NCBI GenBank assembly: GCA_003224755.1
Contig: QHZR01000019.1
Span: forward strand, 1-54,501
Source of the DNA: Acidobacteriota bacterium
GTDB lineage: Bacteria; Acidobacteriota; Terriglobia; Terriglobales; Acidobacteriaceae
Length of the DNA stretch: 54,501 nt
Direction: 5' to 3'
Position 1 is the stretch's first letter. Each line of letters begins with the position of its first letter. A program made the position numbers and the translations under genes. The notes under the pieces were generated by a model. That model searched no databases. It saw only the letters and a program-made list of their open reading frames with translations, and was not told where the DNA came from. This document shows, piece by piece, positions 33,362 through 41,935 of the stretch.

Positions 33362-35626
33362 ATGCAAGCCTCACAAGATGGTTCCAATTCCAGGGGTATG
33401 ACCCCTTCTACGCGGGTATTGGTGGCATCCAGCGCCATGCTCGCCTTCATTTCTTTCTGGCGCGTGGCCGCAATCGTGCTGAACGACATGGGTTCGTCGG
33501 CGTTCTATGCCGGCGCAATTTCCGAACACTTCGTCGGCAAGACTGCGCCCTGGTTCGTCCTCGCCATCATGCTGCTTGCAGGCACGGTGGCGGCGCTCTA
33601 CATCGAGAGCTGCGGCATGTTCGTGCGTGGCGGCGTGTACCGCGTGGTCAAGGAGGCCATGGGTTCCACCTTGGCCAAGTTCTCGGTCTCCGCTCTGATG
33701 TTCGACTACATTTTGACGGGCCCAATCAGCGGCGTATCGGCAGGTCTTTATCTGGTCGGCCTGTTGAACGAACTGCTGAAACATTTCCATTCTCGCTCTC
33801 TTCTTCCTATGAATGGCGCCGCGGCGGTGTTCGCGATCGCGGTCACGATTTATTTTTGGTGGGAAAACATCAAGGGTATCCACGAATCGAGCGAGAAGGC
33901 CCTTCGCATCATGTACGTGACCACCGTCATGGTGGTGCTGATGGTGGCTTGGTGCTGTTACACGCTCTTTGTCAGGGGTGCGCATCTTCCACCCCTGCCG
34001 CATCTTCACAACATTAGGTTCTTCGAGGGACCGCATGGCGGTGCGCTGGGATGGCTCCACAACAGGCCTTTACGCTATGTGGGCTTCATCGGAATACTGA
34101 TCGGCCTGGGCCACTCCGTTCTCGCTATGAGCGGCGAAGAAACCATGGCCCAGGTCTATCGCGAAATCGAACACCCAAAGCTTCCCAACCTGAAGAAGGC
34201 CGCCACCGTCATTTTTTTCTACAGCTTGATCTTCACCGCAGGTGTGGCGTTCTTCGCGGTGATGATCATTCCGGACTCGGTGCGCGCTGGATTTCAGGAC
34301 AACCCCATCGGTGGCCTCGCGATGTACTTGGCTGGGCCATTGCCGTTGCGGCTTGCCTTTCGTGGCTTTGTCGTGGTCGTAGGTGTCCTCATGCTGGCTG
34401 GGGCAGTGAACACAGCGATCGTCGGCTCGAACGGCGTTTTGAATCGAGTCTCCGAGGACGGAATTCTCCCCGAATGGTTCCGCAGGCCCCACAAAAAGTT
34501 TGGAACGTCGCATCGCATTCTCAATCTGGTGGTCGCGTTGCAGCTGATAACCATCATTCTGAGCCGTGGTGACATTTTCGTGCTGGGTGAGGCTTACGCG
34601 TTTGGCGTTATGTGGAGCTTCTCTATGAAGGGACTGGCGGTTCTGGTACTCCGCTATAAAGAACCGGGGAAACGAGAGTATCGGGTGCCGCTAAACTTTC
34701 ACATTGGGAACACTGAGATTCCGCTTGGGCTCGCGTTCATTACCGTTACGCTGACTGCGCTCTGCATTATCAATCTGTTCACAAAAGAAGTTGCGACGAT
34801 TTCCGGCATCGCCTTCACGATTGTGTTTTTCGCGGTCTTCGAGATCTCTGAGAAGGTGACGCGCAGGCGCGCCGGGGCACATGCCGAACTCGATCAGTTC
34901 AACATAGAGCCCGGCGATGATCTTACGCCGAGGGCTCTGGGAGTGCGGGCGGGCAACGTTCTGGTGATGGTCCGAAACTACAACGCCCTTTATAACCTGG
35001 GAGCGACACTCGACCGCGTAGATGCTCGCAAGCAGGACGTGGTTGTGCTGCACCTTCGGTTCCTGGGCCGCGCCGATGCAGGAGAGTATGAGCTGGAACC
35101 GGAGCAGTTGTTCAGCTCCGAAGAGCAGACTCTATTCACGCGCGCCCTGGCGCTGGCGGAGAAGAAGGGAAAGGCAATTCATCTTGCTGTGGCGGGTGCA
35201 ACCGAGAAGTGGGACGCGATCCTGCGTTCAGCTCAAAGTCTGCAATCGGCAGTGGTGGTGCTTGGAGTATCTCCTAACCGCTCGCTGCCGGAGGAAGCAC
35301 GCGTCGCCGGACTTGCTTGGGAGCGACTCGCTGATCCCAAGCCGCAGTTGACGTTGGTAATTTATTCCCCGGGTGGCAGTGAGCACATCTTTTATCTCGG
35401 TCCGCATGCGCCTCATCTTACCCCGAAAGAAATTGATCTGCTGCACGGAATCTGGCTCCAGCTCAGCAATGACGTTGCGCCCGAGGAAATTCACCACCAC
35501 GATGTCATCCACTTTGCACTGGAGGAACTGAAGCAGGAGATGAATGATTATCAGCGCGATGGCGTGGTGAACCGGCTGCGTCAGCATCTGCAAACGATCA
35601 AACAACGGCGTGTGCCCAAGGCTTGA
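33362..35626 (+). CDS. APC-superfamily transporter with C-terminal soluble domain, paralogue 2 (c-di-AMP-controlled)
   Basis: This 754-residue transporter is a close paralogue of the one at 30791, with the same motifs: ISFWRVAAIVLNDMGSSAFY, FVRGGVYRVVKEAMGSTLAKF, FSVSALMFDYILTGP, LAMSGEETMAQVYREIEHP and GSNGVLNRVSEDGIL. The C-terminal USP-like part (from about residue 520) shows VRAGNVLVMVRNYNALYNL and IHLAVAGATEKWDAILRSAQ. The upstream leader is a c-di-AMP riboswitch, so expression should fall when c-di-AMP is high, which points to a role in osmotic or ion balance. ATG at 33398 (MTPSTRVLV) is a possible alternative start. Confidence 0.88.
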   Translation: MQASQDGSNSRGMTPSTRVLVASSAMLAFISFWRVAAIVLNDMGSSAFYAGAISEHFVGKTAPWFVLAIMLLAGTVAALYIESCGMFVRGGVYRVVKEAMGSTLAKFSVSALMFDYILTGPISGVSAGLYLVGLLNELLKHFHSRSLLPMNGAAAVFAIAVTIYFWWENIKGIHESSEKALRIMYVTTVMVVLMVAWCCYTLFVRGAHLPPLPHLHNIRFFEGPHGGALGWLHNRPLRYVGFIGILIGLGHSVLAMSGEETMAQVYREIEHPKLPNLKKAATVIFFYSLIFTAGVAFFAVMIIPDSVRAGFQDNPIGGLAMYLAGPLPLRLAFRGFVVVVGVLMLAGAVNTAIVGSNGVLNRVSEDGILPEWFRRPHKKFGTSHRILNLVVALQLITIILSRGDIFVLGEAYAFGVMWSFSMKGLAVLVLRYKEPGKREYRVPLNFHIGNTEIPLGLAFITVTLTALCIINLFTKEVATISGIAFTIVFFAVFEISEKVTRRRAGAHAELDQFNIEPGDDLTPRALGVRAGNVLVMVRNYNALYNLGATLDRVDARKQDVVVLHLRFLGRADAGEYELEPEQLFSSEEQTLFTRALALAEKKGKAIHLAVAGATEKWDAILRSAQSLQSAVVVLGVSPNRSLPEEARVAGLAWERLADPKPQLTLVIYSPGGSEHIFYLGPHAPHLTPKEIDLLHGIWLQLSNDVAPEEIHHHDVIHFALEELKQEMNDYQRDGVVNRLRQHLQTIKQRRVPKA

Positions 35627-35639
35627 GATCTGCACACGC

Positions 35640-35832
35640 CTTGTGAGTCGGGCACTCTTGTCCGACCAAAGTCGTGCACGGATGGCTGTGATTGATTATC
35701 TGGGAGCGAATCTGTCTTTGCGACCTTTGCGAGTCCTTTGCGATCTCTGCGGTTAAACGCTTTTGAATTTAGCACCTGACATCGGGTGAATCTTTTAAAG
35801 TAGGTCGGACAGGAGTGTCCGACCCACACGAG
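35640..35832. repeat. Composite element with GTCGGACAGGAGTGTCCGAC-type ends
   Basis: The left end GTCGGGCACTCTTGTCCGACC at 35648-35668 and the right end GTCGGACAGGAGTGTCCGAC at 35804-35823 are each palindromic and together inverted. The middle holds one TTTGCGACCTTTGCGAGTCC / CTCTGCGGTTAAACGC arm of the TTAACCGCAGAG family (35712-35760). It fills the gap between the transporter and gltX. No gene is present. Confidence 0.8.
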
Positions 35833-35855
35833 CTCTCCCCTGCTAACATTCTCGT

Positions 35856-37517
35856 GTGAACTCAATTACTGCCGTCCGTGTGCGTTTCGCGCCGTCCCCC
35901 ACTGGACACCTTCATGTCGGCAACGCCCGCACTGCTCTCTTCAACTGGCTCTTCGCACGTCAGAAGGGCGGGACAATGGTCTTACGCATCGAGGATACGG
36001 ATGTAGACCGCAGCGAAGCGCGGTTCGAAGATCAGCTCATTGATGACATGAAATGGCTTGGTCTGGATTGGGACGAAGGCCCCGATGTCGGCGGATCATT
36101 CGGCCCTTACCGCCAGTCCGATCGCTTGCCGATTTATCGTGAGCATGCAGAAAGACTGTTGAGTGAGCACAAAGCCTATTTATGTTTCTGCACAGAAGCA
36201 GAGCTGCAGCAGGACCGGGAACGCGCCACAACAGAGCATCGGCAGCCGATTTATTCTGGCAAGTGCAGGACTGTTGATCCCGCGGAAGCTCAAGACAGAC
36301 GGGTCTCCGGAGAAGCCTGTGCGATCCGGCTACGCATTCCGGAACATCCGATTCGCTTTCACGACATTGTTCACGGCGCAGTCGAATTTTCCAACGAAGT
36401 TGTCAGCGATCCCATCATCCTGCGCTCATCGGGAATGCCGGTTTACAACTACGTGGTTGTGATTGATGACGCGCTGATGAAGATCACGCACGTAATTCGG
36501 GGCGACGACCATCTCTCGAACACGCCAAAGCAGGTTACGCTCTACGAGGCGCTGGGCTGGCCGGTGCCGGAGTTTGCGCATCTATCGACGATTTTGGGCG
36601 CGGACCGCGAGCGACTCTCCAAACGCCATGGCGCGACATCGATCGCAAATTTCCGTGACATGGGAGTTCTGCCCGAAGCTCTGGTCAACTATCTGGCTTT
36701 GCTGGGCTGGGCGCCGTCCGGAGGCACACGCGAAATCTTTTCACGTGATGAGCTGGTCAAAGAATTTTCGCTGGAGCGTGTCACGCCTTCCCCTGCCGTT
36801 TTCGATATGGAGAAGCTGTACTGGCTGAACCGGCATTACATCAAGGAGCGGCGGGCAGCCGATTGGGAACAAACGATACTACAGCCCGCTATCGCCAGTT
36901 CAATAGAAGACCTAGTCTATTTTTTGCGAACTGGCGGCGCTACAAGGCACAACGAGCTAGTAGCCCAGCTCAATAGGCATTCGAATGAAATTAAGATGGC
37001 GGTGGGCACCTGGGGGTATTTCCAAAGGGCAGGGCAACTTCCCGAGATACGCTTGGTTACCAAGGAGAACCTGCTCTGGGTGTCGAGGATGGTGTACCTC
37101 TTGTCACCTTCTGTCGACCGGCTGGAGCAGCTTCCCGAGCGGGCGGCTTTGATCTTTAACTATGATGCGAAGGCCGCGCTCGCCTCCCCCGACAACGCGG
37201 AAGTCCTCGGTTTGCCGCACACCGATGCTGTCCTCACGCGCTTCACCGTGAAGATGTTTGAAGATGAATCAGCAAGCGAAGGCAAACTCACCGCCGAGCG
37301 ATTCAAGCAGATTGTGAACGAAGTCAAAGCCGAAACGGGTGCGAAGGGCAAAGAATTGTTTCATCCCATTCGCATCGTGATGACTGGGTCGCACTCCGGC
37401 CCCGAATTCGACAAGTTGATTCCGATACTCGAAGAGGGCAGCCATCTGCAACTCCCGAAGCATGTGCTCAGCGTAAGGGAGCGGGTCGAGGAGTTTGCCA
37501 AGGCGAGAGGTAAGTAA
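35856..37517 (+). CDS. gltX: Glutamyl-tRNA synthetase with an extra internal segment
   Basis: GltX charges tRNA-Glu in the cytoplasm. The 553-residue class I enzyme has [19 protein letters not shown] (HIGH motif), [13 protein letters not shown], a zinc-site CFC...YSGKC region (about residues 109-137), [14 protein letters not shown], and [15 protein letters not shown] (KMSKS counterpart). The C-terminal anticodon part contains [14 protein letters not shown] and [21 protein letters not shown]. It is longer than the usual 470-500. About 45 residues at roughly 340-385, just after NRHYI, have no counterpart in the family as I know it and contain a DNA hairpin at 36893. Start is GTG at 35856, close behind a repeat element. 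Confidence 0.95.
   Translation: MNSITAVRVRFAPSPTGHLHVGNARTALFNWLFARQKGGTMVLRIEDTDVDRSEARFEDQLIDDMKWLGLDWDEGPDVGGSFGPYRQSDRLPIYREHAERLLSEHKAYLCFCTEAELQQDRERATTEHRQPIYSGKCRTVDPAEAQDRRVSGEACAIRLRIPEHPIRFHDIVHGAVEFSNEVVSDPIILRSSGMPVYNYVVVIDDALMKITHVIRGDDHLSNTPKQVTLYEALGWPVPEFAHLSTILGADRERLSKRHGATSIANFRDMGVLPEALVNYLALLGWAPSGGTREIFSRDELVKEFSLERVTPSPAVFDMEKLYWLNRHYIKERRAADWEQTILQPAIASSIEDLVYFLRTGGATRHNELVAQLNRHSNEIKMAVGTWGYFQRAGQLPEIRLVTKENLLWVSRMVYLLSPSVDRLEQLPERAALIFNYDAKAALASPDNAEVLGLPHTDAVLTRFTVKMFEDESASEGKLTAERFKQIVNEVKAETGAKGKELFHPIRIVMTGSHSGPEFDKLIPILEEGSHLQLPKHVLSVRERVEEFAKARGK
36893..36936 (+). repeat. Palindrome inside the gltX insertion
   Basis: CGCCAGTTCAATAGA and TCTATTTTTTGCGAACTGGCG are the two arms of an imperfect palindrome; the outer 9 bp are perfect. 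The stretch is more AT-rich than the rest of gltX and coincides with the non-conserved segment of the protein. Confidence 0.6.
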
Positions 37518-37523
37518 AAAAGG

Positions 37524-37656
37524 ACCACGTGGGGACAGCCGCCCTCGGCTGTCCTGGCGAGCGATGCTCGCCGTCTTACCGATTCAGGGGGAACGCGCAC
37601 AGTTACATGCGGAGCCCTGCTCCGCTCGGACAGCCGGGGGCGGCTGTCCCCACATG
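37524..37656. repeat. Full-length CACGTGGGGACAGCC element, copy C1
   Basis: CCACGTGGGGACAGCCGCCC starts and CGGCTGTCCCCACATG ends a 133-bp unit; each arm is itself a hairpin. The middle holds GGCGAGCGATGCTCGCC and GCGGAGCCCTGCTCCGC stems. Arm copies lie in frame in the RDD gene and in uvrD. It sits between two convergent genes. Confidence 0.9.
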
Positions 37657-37664
37657 AGTGGAAC

Positions 37665-38555
37665 TCAGAGCAAATCTTTCAACGCCGGTTTCAGCTCAGG
37701 AAATGCAAACGCGAAGCCAATTTTTGCCAACTTTTCTGGCACCACTCTCGCACTGGCAAGCAATCCCTCATCCGCAAGCTCTCCGAACAGAAGCCGCAAC
37801 GCGAACGCTGGTACCGGCAGACGCGCGGGGCGCTTTAGCGCCTCTGAGAGTGCACTCGTGAACTCCGCATTCGTCACCGGATTCGGTGCGGTCATATTCA
37901 CCGCTCCACGCAAGCTGTCGTTTTGCAGAATGTGATGAACTGCCGAAACCAGATCCGCAATATGAATCCAGCTCCACCACTGACGACCGTCGCCGATTCT
38001 GCCGCCTAAACCAAGGCGAAATGGCAGCAGCATTTGCTTCAGCGCGCCACCTTCCCTGCTCAACACGATCCCGGTTCGCAGATTAACCACGCGAATGCCG
38101 ACATCCGCCGCCGGCTCCGTTGCGAACTCCCATTCGCGGCAGACCTCGGGGAAAAATCCTTCGCCGGAGAGACTGTCTTCCGTCAGAACTCCATCGCCGC
38201 GATTGCCGTAATATCCAATCGCGGAAGCGCAAATGAGAGTGCCGGGCTTGCGCTCAGTCTTAGCCAGGGCCATCGCCAGAAAATCAGTCGTGAACACGCG
38301 GCTTTCGCGGATGCGGCATTTCTTCTGCTCGGTCCAGCGCCCGGCAACGTTCTCGCCCGAGAGATGGATGACTGCATCGAATCCCGAAACCAAGTCCGGG
38401 GAAATCGTGCGTGTCGGATCCCACTGGGCCTCATTGTCATTGCTAGGCTTCCGCCGAACCAGGCGCGTGACCTCGTGCCCCTGCGATTCCAATGAAGCCA
38501 CGAGTGCCGAACCAATCAATCCGGAAGCGCCGCTGATCAGCACGCAGGAGGACAT
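37665..38555 (-). CDS. TIGR01777-family SDR epimerase (YfcH/SulA-like)
   Basis: The 296-residue protein is a short-chain-dehydrogenase-like NAD(P)-binding protein of the DUF1731/TIGR01777 group. GASGLIGSALVASL (residues about 8-21) is the Rossmann nucleotide motif. VIHLSGENVAGRWTEQKK, CASAIGYYGNRGD (Tyr of the active site), VNLRTGIVLSREGGALK and WWSWIHIADLV are family motifs. The C-terminal DUF1731 part ends with FAFPELKPALKDLL. Its physiological reaction is unknown; relatives affect cell division or chlorophyll-linked steps in other groups. It is divergent from rel. Confidence 0.9.
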   Translation of the reverse strand: MSSCVLISGASGLIGSALVASLESQGHEVTRLVRRKPSNDNEAQWDPTRTISPDLVSGFDAVIHLSGENVAGRWTEQKKCRIRESRVFTTDFLAMALAKTERKPGTLICASAIGYYGNRGDGVLTEDSLSGEGFFPEVCREWEFATEPAADVGIRVVNLRTGIVLSREGGALKQMLLPFRLGLGGRIGDGRQWWSWIHIADLVSAVHHILQNDSLRGAVNMTAPNPVTNAEFTSALSEALKRPARLPVPAFALRLLFGELADEGLLASARVVPEKLAKIGFAFAFPELKPALKDLL

Positions 38556-38634
38556 GCGGCCATTCTAAATCGGACAAACAATCCCGTCTTTCGCATGCCG
38601 ATATAATCAGAAGAAGGAAATACGCTACTGGGAG

Positions 38635-38691
38635 TTGTCGGACAAAGCTTGCCTGAGCTGTCGAAGCGACGTCCGACCCACACGTGCATCG
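38635..38691 (+). repeat. GTCGGAC...GTCCGAC element directly before rel
   Basis: GTTGTCGGACAAAGC and GCGACGTCCGACCCACACG are related to the ends of the element at 35640. GCCTGAGCTGTCGAAG lies between, related to the palindrome in the glycosyltransferase gene. It ends 3 bp before the rel ATG, so it forms that gene's 5' leader. Confidence 0.7.
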
Positions 38692-38693
38692 CC

Positions 38694-40895
38694 ATGGCTA
38701 CTCTGCGCGAACAAATCGCGACCAACGTCCTCACGGTAACGAAGTTCCGCGAGCTGTTGCGCGACATGCGCGAGAACCGTCCCAACGACGATCTCGAACT
38801 GGTGCGCAAGGCCTACGAGTTTTCGCAGAAGAACCATTCCGGCCAACAACGCGCTTCGGGCGAGCCGTATCTCGTCCATCCTCTCGAAGTCGCGCTGGTT
38901 CTGGCAGAAATGAAAATGGACGCCGTCGCCGTAGCCGCCGGTCTGCTGCATGACTCGGTCGAAGACACCTCCGTCACGATCGTTGACATCCGCAAGGAAT
39001 TCGGCGAGCAAGTCGCCCACATCGTCGAAGGCGTCACAAAAATCAGCCAGATTGACTTCTCCACTCGCGAAGAACAGCAGGCTGAAAACCTACGCAAAAT
39101 GATGCTCGCCATGGTGGACGACATCCGCGTCGTCCTCATCAAGCTGGCCGACAGGCTGCACAACATGCGCACGCTCGAGCACCTGCCGCCCGACCGTCAG
39201 CAAAAGATCGCGCAGGAAACACTGGACATTTACGGCCCGATCGCTCACCGCTTGGGGATGGGCAAAATTCGCGGCGAGCTGGAAGACCTGGGCTTTCGCT
39301 ATCTCGACCCAATCGCCTACGAGCAGGTGCGGGACGCAGTGGCAGCGCGGAGGAAAAAAGGCGAGCAATTCCTCGCGAGCGTTGAGCACGTGCTACGCGA
39401 CAAGCTCAAAGAGGCCGGAATCACCGCCACGGTCGAGAGCCGCATTAAGCGCCTTTACAGCATTCACAAGAAACTCTTAAAGCAGCGCATCTCCGTGGAC
39501 CAGGTTTATGACCTCTACGCCATGCGCGTGATCACGCGTTCCGTCCAGGATTGTTACGGCGTACTCGGTATCGTGCACAACGTCTGGCGTCCGGTGCCAG
39601 GGCGGATTAAAGATTTCATAGCGATGCCGCGTCCGAATCTGTATCAATCGCTGCACACGTCGGTGATCACCGACGACGGTACCAGTTTCGAAATCCAGAT
39701 TCGCACCGAAGAAATGCACCGCATGGCGGAAGAGGGAATTGCGGCGCACTGGAAATACAAAGACGGTCCAGTTTCCGCGCAGGACGAGCAGCGCTTGGCG
39801 TGGTTGCGGCAGGTCGTCGAGTGGCAACGCGATGTTTCCGATCCCAACGAGTTTCTTTCCACGCTGAAAATTGATCTTTTCCCCGAAGAGGTTTACACCT
39901 TCACGCCGAAAGGCAAGGTCGTTGTGCTGCCCCGCGATTCCACGCCGATTGATTTCGCCTACACCATTCACACCGAAGTCGGCCACGCCTGCGTCGGCGC
40001 CAAAGTGAACGGCCGCATGGTGCCGCTGCGTCACAAACTGCACAGCGGTGACATCGTCGAGATCATCACTCAGACTGGCCACAAACCGAGCCGGGATTGG
40101 CTGGGCGTGGTGCGTTCGTCCCGCGCGCGCAACAAGATTAAGCACTGGCTGAACATTCATCAGCGCGAGCGAGCCATTGAAATAGGCCGCAAGCTGGTTG
40201 ACAAAGAAGCGCGCAAGTACCGCATCTCGGTCAAGGATATTAAGGACGAACAGTTCCAGCGCATCGCGTCCGACTATGGCCTTGGCGGCCCGGACGACTT
40301 GATGGCTGGCATCGGCTATGGCAAGTATTCCGCGCGGCAAGTACTCGGCAAACTGGCCCCTGCGACGGAGGAGCCAACAGCGCCTGCGGAAGAAGAATCA
40401 GCCATTGGGAGCGTCGTCCGCCGAGTTTTCGGTGGCGATCACAGCAATGCCATTCGCGTAAAGGGCCACGGCGATCTACTGGTTTATCGCGCGCGTTGTT
40501 GCAATCCCATCCGCGGCGAAGCCGTTGTCGGGTACGTAACTCGCGGCAAGGGTGTGGCCGTGCATTCGGTCAACTGTCCGAACGTTCTCAATTTAATGTA
40601 CGAGCCGGAGCGCCGCATTGATGTCGAGTGGGGCAAAGAGGAAGGCGCGCCCTCGGCATTCCCGATCAAACTCACGGTTTTTTGCGATGATCGCTTTGGG
40701 ATGCTGAAACAGATCACGGCCGTGATCAGCGATACGAAAACCAACATCCGCAACATTGGCGCGCGCACCGAAAACGGCCAGGCGAATGTTGATATCGTGA
40801 TCGAGATCGAAGACCTGAAGCACTTGGAAAATATCATCCAAGGTGTGAGGAAAATTCCCGGTGTGCACGACGTGCAAAGGTTGCAGAGGGTGTGA
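38694..40895 (+). CDS. rel: Bifunctional (p)ppGpp synthetase/hydrolase, Rel/SpoT family
   Basis: This 733-residue enzyme makes and breaks the stringent-response alarmone (p)ppGpp. The N-terminal HD hydrolase domain shows HPLEVALVLAEMKMDA and GLLHDSVEDT, which is intact. The synthetase domain has YDLYAMRVITRSVQDCYG, RIKDFIAMPRPNLYQSLHTS and FEIQIRTEEMHRMAEEG. TGS, zinc-finger-like (CCNPIRGEAVVGYVTRGKG) and C-terminal ACT domains (LTVFCDDRFGMLKQITAV) follow. Both activities should be functional. The start at 38694 gives MATLREQIATN; the reading frame upstream is a repeat. Confidence 0.96.
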   Translation: MATLREQIATNVLTVTKFRELLRDMRENRPNDDLELVRKAYEFSQKNHSGQQRASGEPYLVHPLEVALVLAEMKMDAVAVAAGLLHDSVEDTSVTIVDIRKEFGEQVAHIVEGVTKISQIDFSTREEQQAENLRKMMLAMVDDIRVVLIKLADRLHNMRTLEHLPPDRQQKIAQETLDIYGPIAHRLGMGKIRGELEDLGFRYLDPIAYEQVRDAVAARRKKGEQFLASVEHVLRDKLKEAGITATVESRIKRLYSIHKKLLKQRISVDQVYDLYAMRVITRSVQDCYGVLGIVHNVWRPVPGRIKDFIAMPRPNLYQSLHTSVITDDGTSFEIQIRTEEMHRMAEEGIAAHWKYKDGPVSAQDEQRLAWLRQVVEWQRDVSDPNEFLSTLKIDLFPEEVYTFTPKGKVVVLPRDSTPIDFAYTIHTEVGHACVGAKVNGRMVPLRHKLHSGDIVEIITQTGHKPSRDWLGVVRSSRARNKIKHWLNIHQRERAIEIGRKLVDKEARKYRISVKDIKDEQFQRIASDYGLGGPDDLMAGIGYGKYSARQVLGKLAPATEEPTAPAEEESAIGSVVRRVFGGDHSNAIRVKGHGDLLVYRARCCNPIRGEAVVGYVTRGKGVAVHSVNCPNVLNLMYEPERRIDVEWGKEEGAPSAFPIKLTVFCDDRFGMLKQITAVISDTKTNIRNIGARTENGQANVDIVIEIEDLKHLENIIQGVRKIPGVHDVQRLQRV

Positions 40896-40932
40896 GTTAC
40901 TCGATGAGCACCGATTTTTCCCGCTCGCATAA

Positions 40933-41190
40933 ATGAGTGTCTGTTCACTCGTCTTGAGCGCTGGTTCCATGCTTGCACTTTTTTCCACTATCAGCATCAT
41001 GCACTCGAGAGGAGCGTGGAACCCGTACTCCACCTTCTCCCATGTTTTAGCGCAGTGCTACGGATTGGCCAGTTTGAGTTCTTGCATACTCGCGATAGTT
41101 GGGATGTTCCGTGATCGCCGTGTTTGGATGGGCGGAATCGCACTCCTGGTCGGTATGTTTGCAGTATTCATCCTACTGACAGCGGACTGA
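40933..41190 (+). CDS. Small predicted membrane protein
   Basis: The 85-residue product has hydrophobic segments at about residues 5-24, 40-60 and 66-83 (MGGIALLVGMFAVFILLTA). No family was recognised. It follows rel by 37 bp on the same strand. No strong ribosome-binding site precedes the ATG, so it might be a chance frame; the regular spacing of hydrophobic helices argues for a real gene. Confidence 0.5.
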   Translation: MSVCSLVLSAGSMLALFSTISIMHSRGAWNPYSTFSHVLAQCYGLASLSSCILAIVGMFRDRRVWMGGIALLVGMFAVFILLTAD

Positions 41191-41206
41191 GTACACAATC
41201 ATGTGA

Positions 41207-41267
41207 CAATCTTCATTCTCCAATCTCCAATCTACAATCTGAAATCTGAAATCTGAAATCTGAAATT
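41207..41267 (+). repeat. Short tandem repeat, unit AATCTGA
   Basis: AATCT occurs repeatedly, first as CCAATCT/ACAATCT and then as four tandem AATCTGA units ending at about 41264. Such low-complexity tracts are common between genes in this genome type. Unit length and spacing exclude a CRISPR array. Confidence 0.85.
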
Positions 41268-41365
41268 CAAATTATTGAAGTTAACGCAGAAAAGGCAGCG
41301 TAAGGCAAACGTATTTTGCAAGACTTTTTCAGAAAAGACCGACATGCCGAAACCGTCCGTGCACC

Positions 41366-41450
41366 AGCTCCGGAGGAGCGGCATAAGTTAGCCCCGGGCG
41401 TAAGCCCTGGCTGGAGTGATAAATTGATCAAGTCCCGAAGGGACGGCAGA
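41366..41450 (+). repeat. Three-hairpin REP-like element, family A copy 2
   Basis: GCTCCGGAGGAGC, CCCCGGGCGTAAGCCCTGG at 41392-41410 and GTCCCGAAGGGAC at 41432-41444 repeat the order seen at 875. It ends 7 bp before the ridA start, so it forms the leader of that gene, and the GAAGGGA in the third hairpin could serve as a ribosome-binding site about 15 bp from the ATG. Confidence 0.87.
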
Positions 41451-41457
41451 CAAAAGC

Positions 41458-41838
41458 ATGCGAGACGTAATCTCAACTCCCGGCGCTCCGAAAGCTATCG
41501 GCCCATATTCGCAGGCGATCCGTGCGAACGGATTCGTGTTCGTTTCCGGTCAAGTCGCCATTGACCCCGCCACCCAGAACGTCATCGCGGGAGATGCAGC
41601 CGCGCAAACCGATCGCGTGATGAAAAATCTTGCAGCGATCCTGAAAGTTGCCGGAAGCGGATTGGAAAAAGTTGTCCGTGCGACTGTATTCCTAAAAAGC
41701 ATGGGCGATTTTGTTGCGATGAACGAGGTTTATGGACGCTACTTCAGCCAGGCTCCGCCCGCGCGATCGACGGTGGAAGTATCGCGTCTCCCCAAAGATG
41801 TGTTTGTAGAAATTGACGTGATCGCGCTGGCCGAATAG
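41458..41838 (+). CDS. ridA: RidA (YjgF/YER057c/UK114) reactive enamine/imine deaminase
   Basis: RidA hydrolyses reactive 2-aminoacrylate and related enamines in the cytoplasm, protecting PLP enzymes. The 126-residue protein is full-length: APKAIGPYSQAIRANGFVFVSGQ, then AQTDRVMKNLAAILKVAG, VVRATVFLKSMGDFVAMN, and the active-site motif PPARSTVEVSRLP with the conserved Arg that binds the substrate carboxylate, ending VFVEIDVIAL. Its start lies directly after a family A repeat. Confidence 0.95.
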   Translation: MRDVISTPGAPKAIGPYSQAIRANGFVFVSGQVAIDPATQNVIAGDAAAQTDRVMKNLAAILKVAGSGLEKVVRATVFLKSMGDFVAMNEVYGRYFSQAPPARSTVEVSRLPKDVFVEIDVIALAE

Positions 41839-41850
41839 ACCAGCGGACCG

Positions 41851-41920
41851 CCTTCGTGTAACTTAGTGTCCTTCGTGGTTGCTGTTTTCGAAATTCATTA
41901 ACCACCAAGGACACGAAGGA
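41851..41920. repeat. Inverted repeat between ridA and the FKBP gene
   Basis: CTTAGTGTCCTTCGTGGTT and AACCACCAAGGACACGAAGG form a long imperfect stem around GCTGTTTTCGAAATTCATT. It could terminate transcription of ridA. The right arm ends 16 bp before the FKBP start. Confidence 0.8.
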
Positions 41921-41935
41921 AAATCAGGAGAACAG

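Noticed and set aside
33371-34060. Minus-strand open frame within the second APC transporter gene
   Set aside because: It is His/Arg/Gln-rich with no fold signal and is an antisense shadow.
39477-40340. 287-codon open frame on the minus strand within rel
   Set aside because: It is fully antisense to a strongly conserved enzyme and shows no domain; high GC explains the open frame.
41207-41267. Possible CRISPR-like array
   Set aside because: Units are about 7 bp with no spacers; it is a simple tandem repeat. No cas genes are present.
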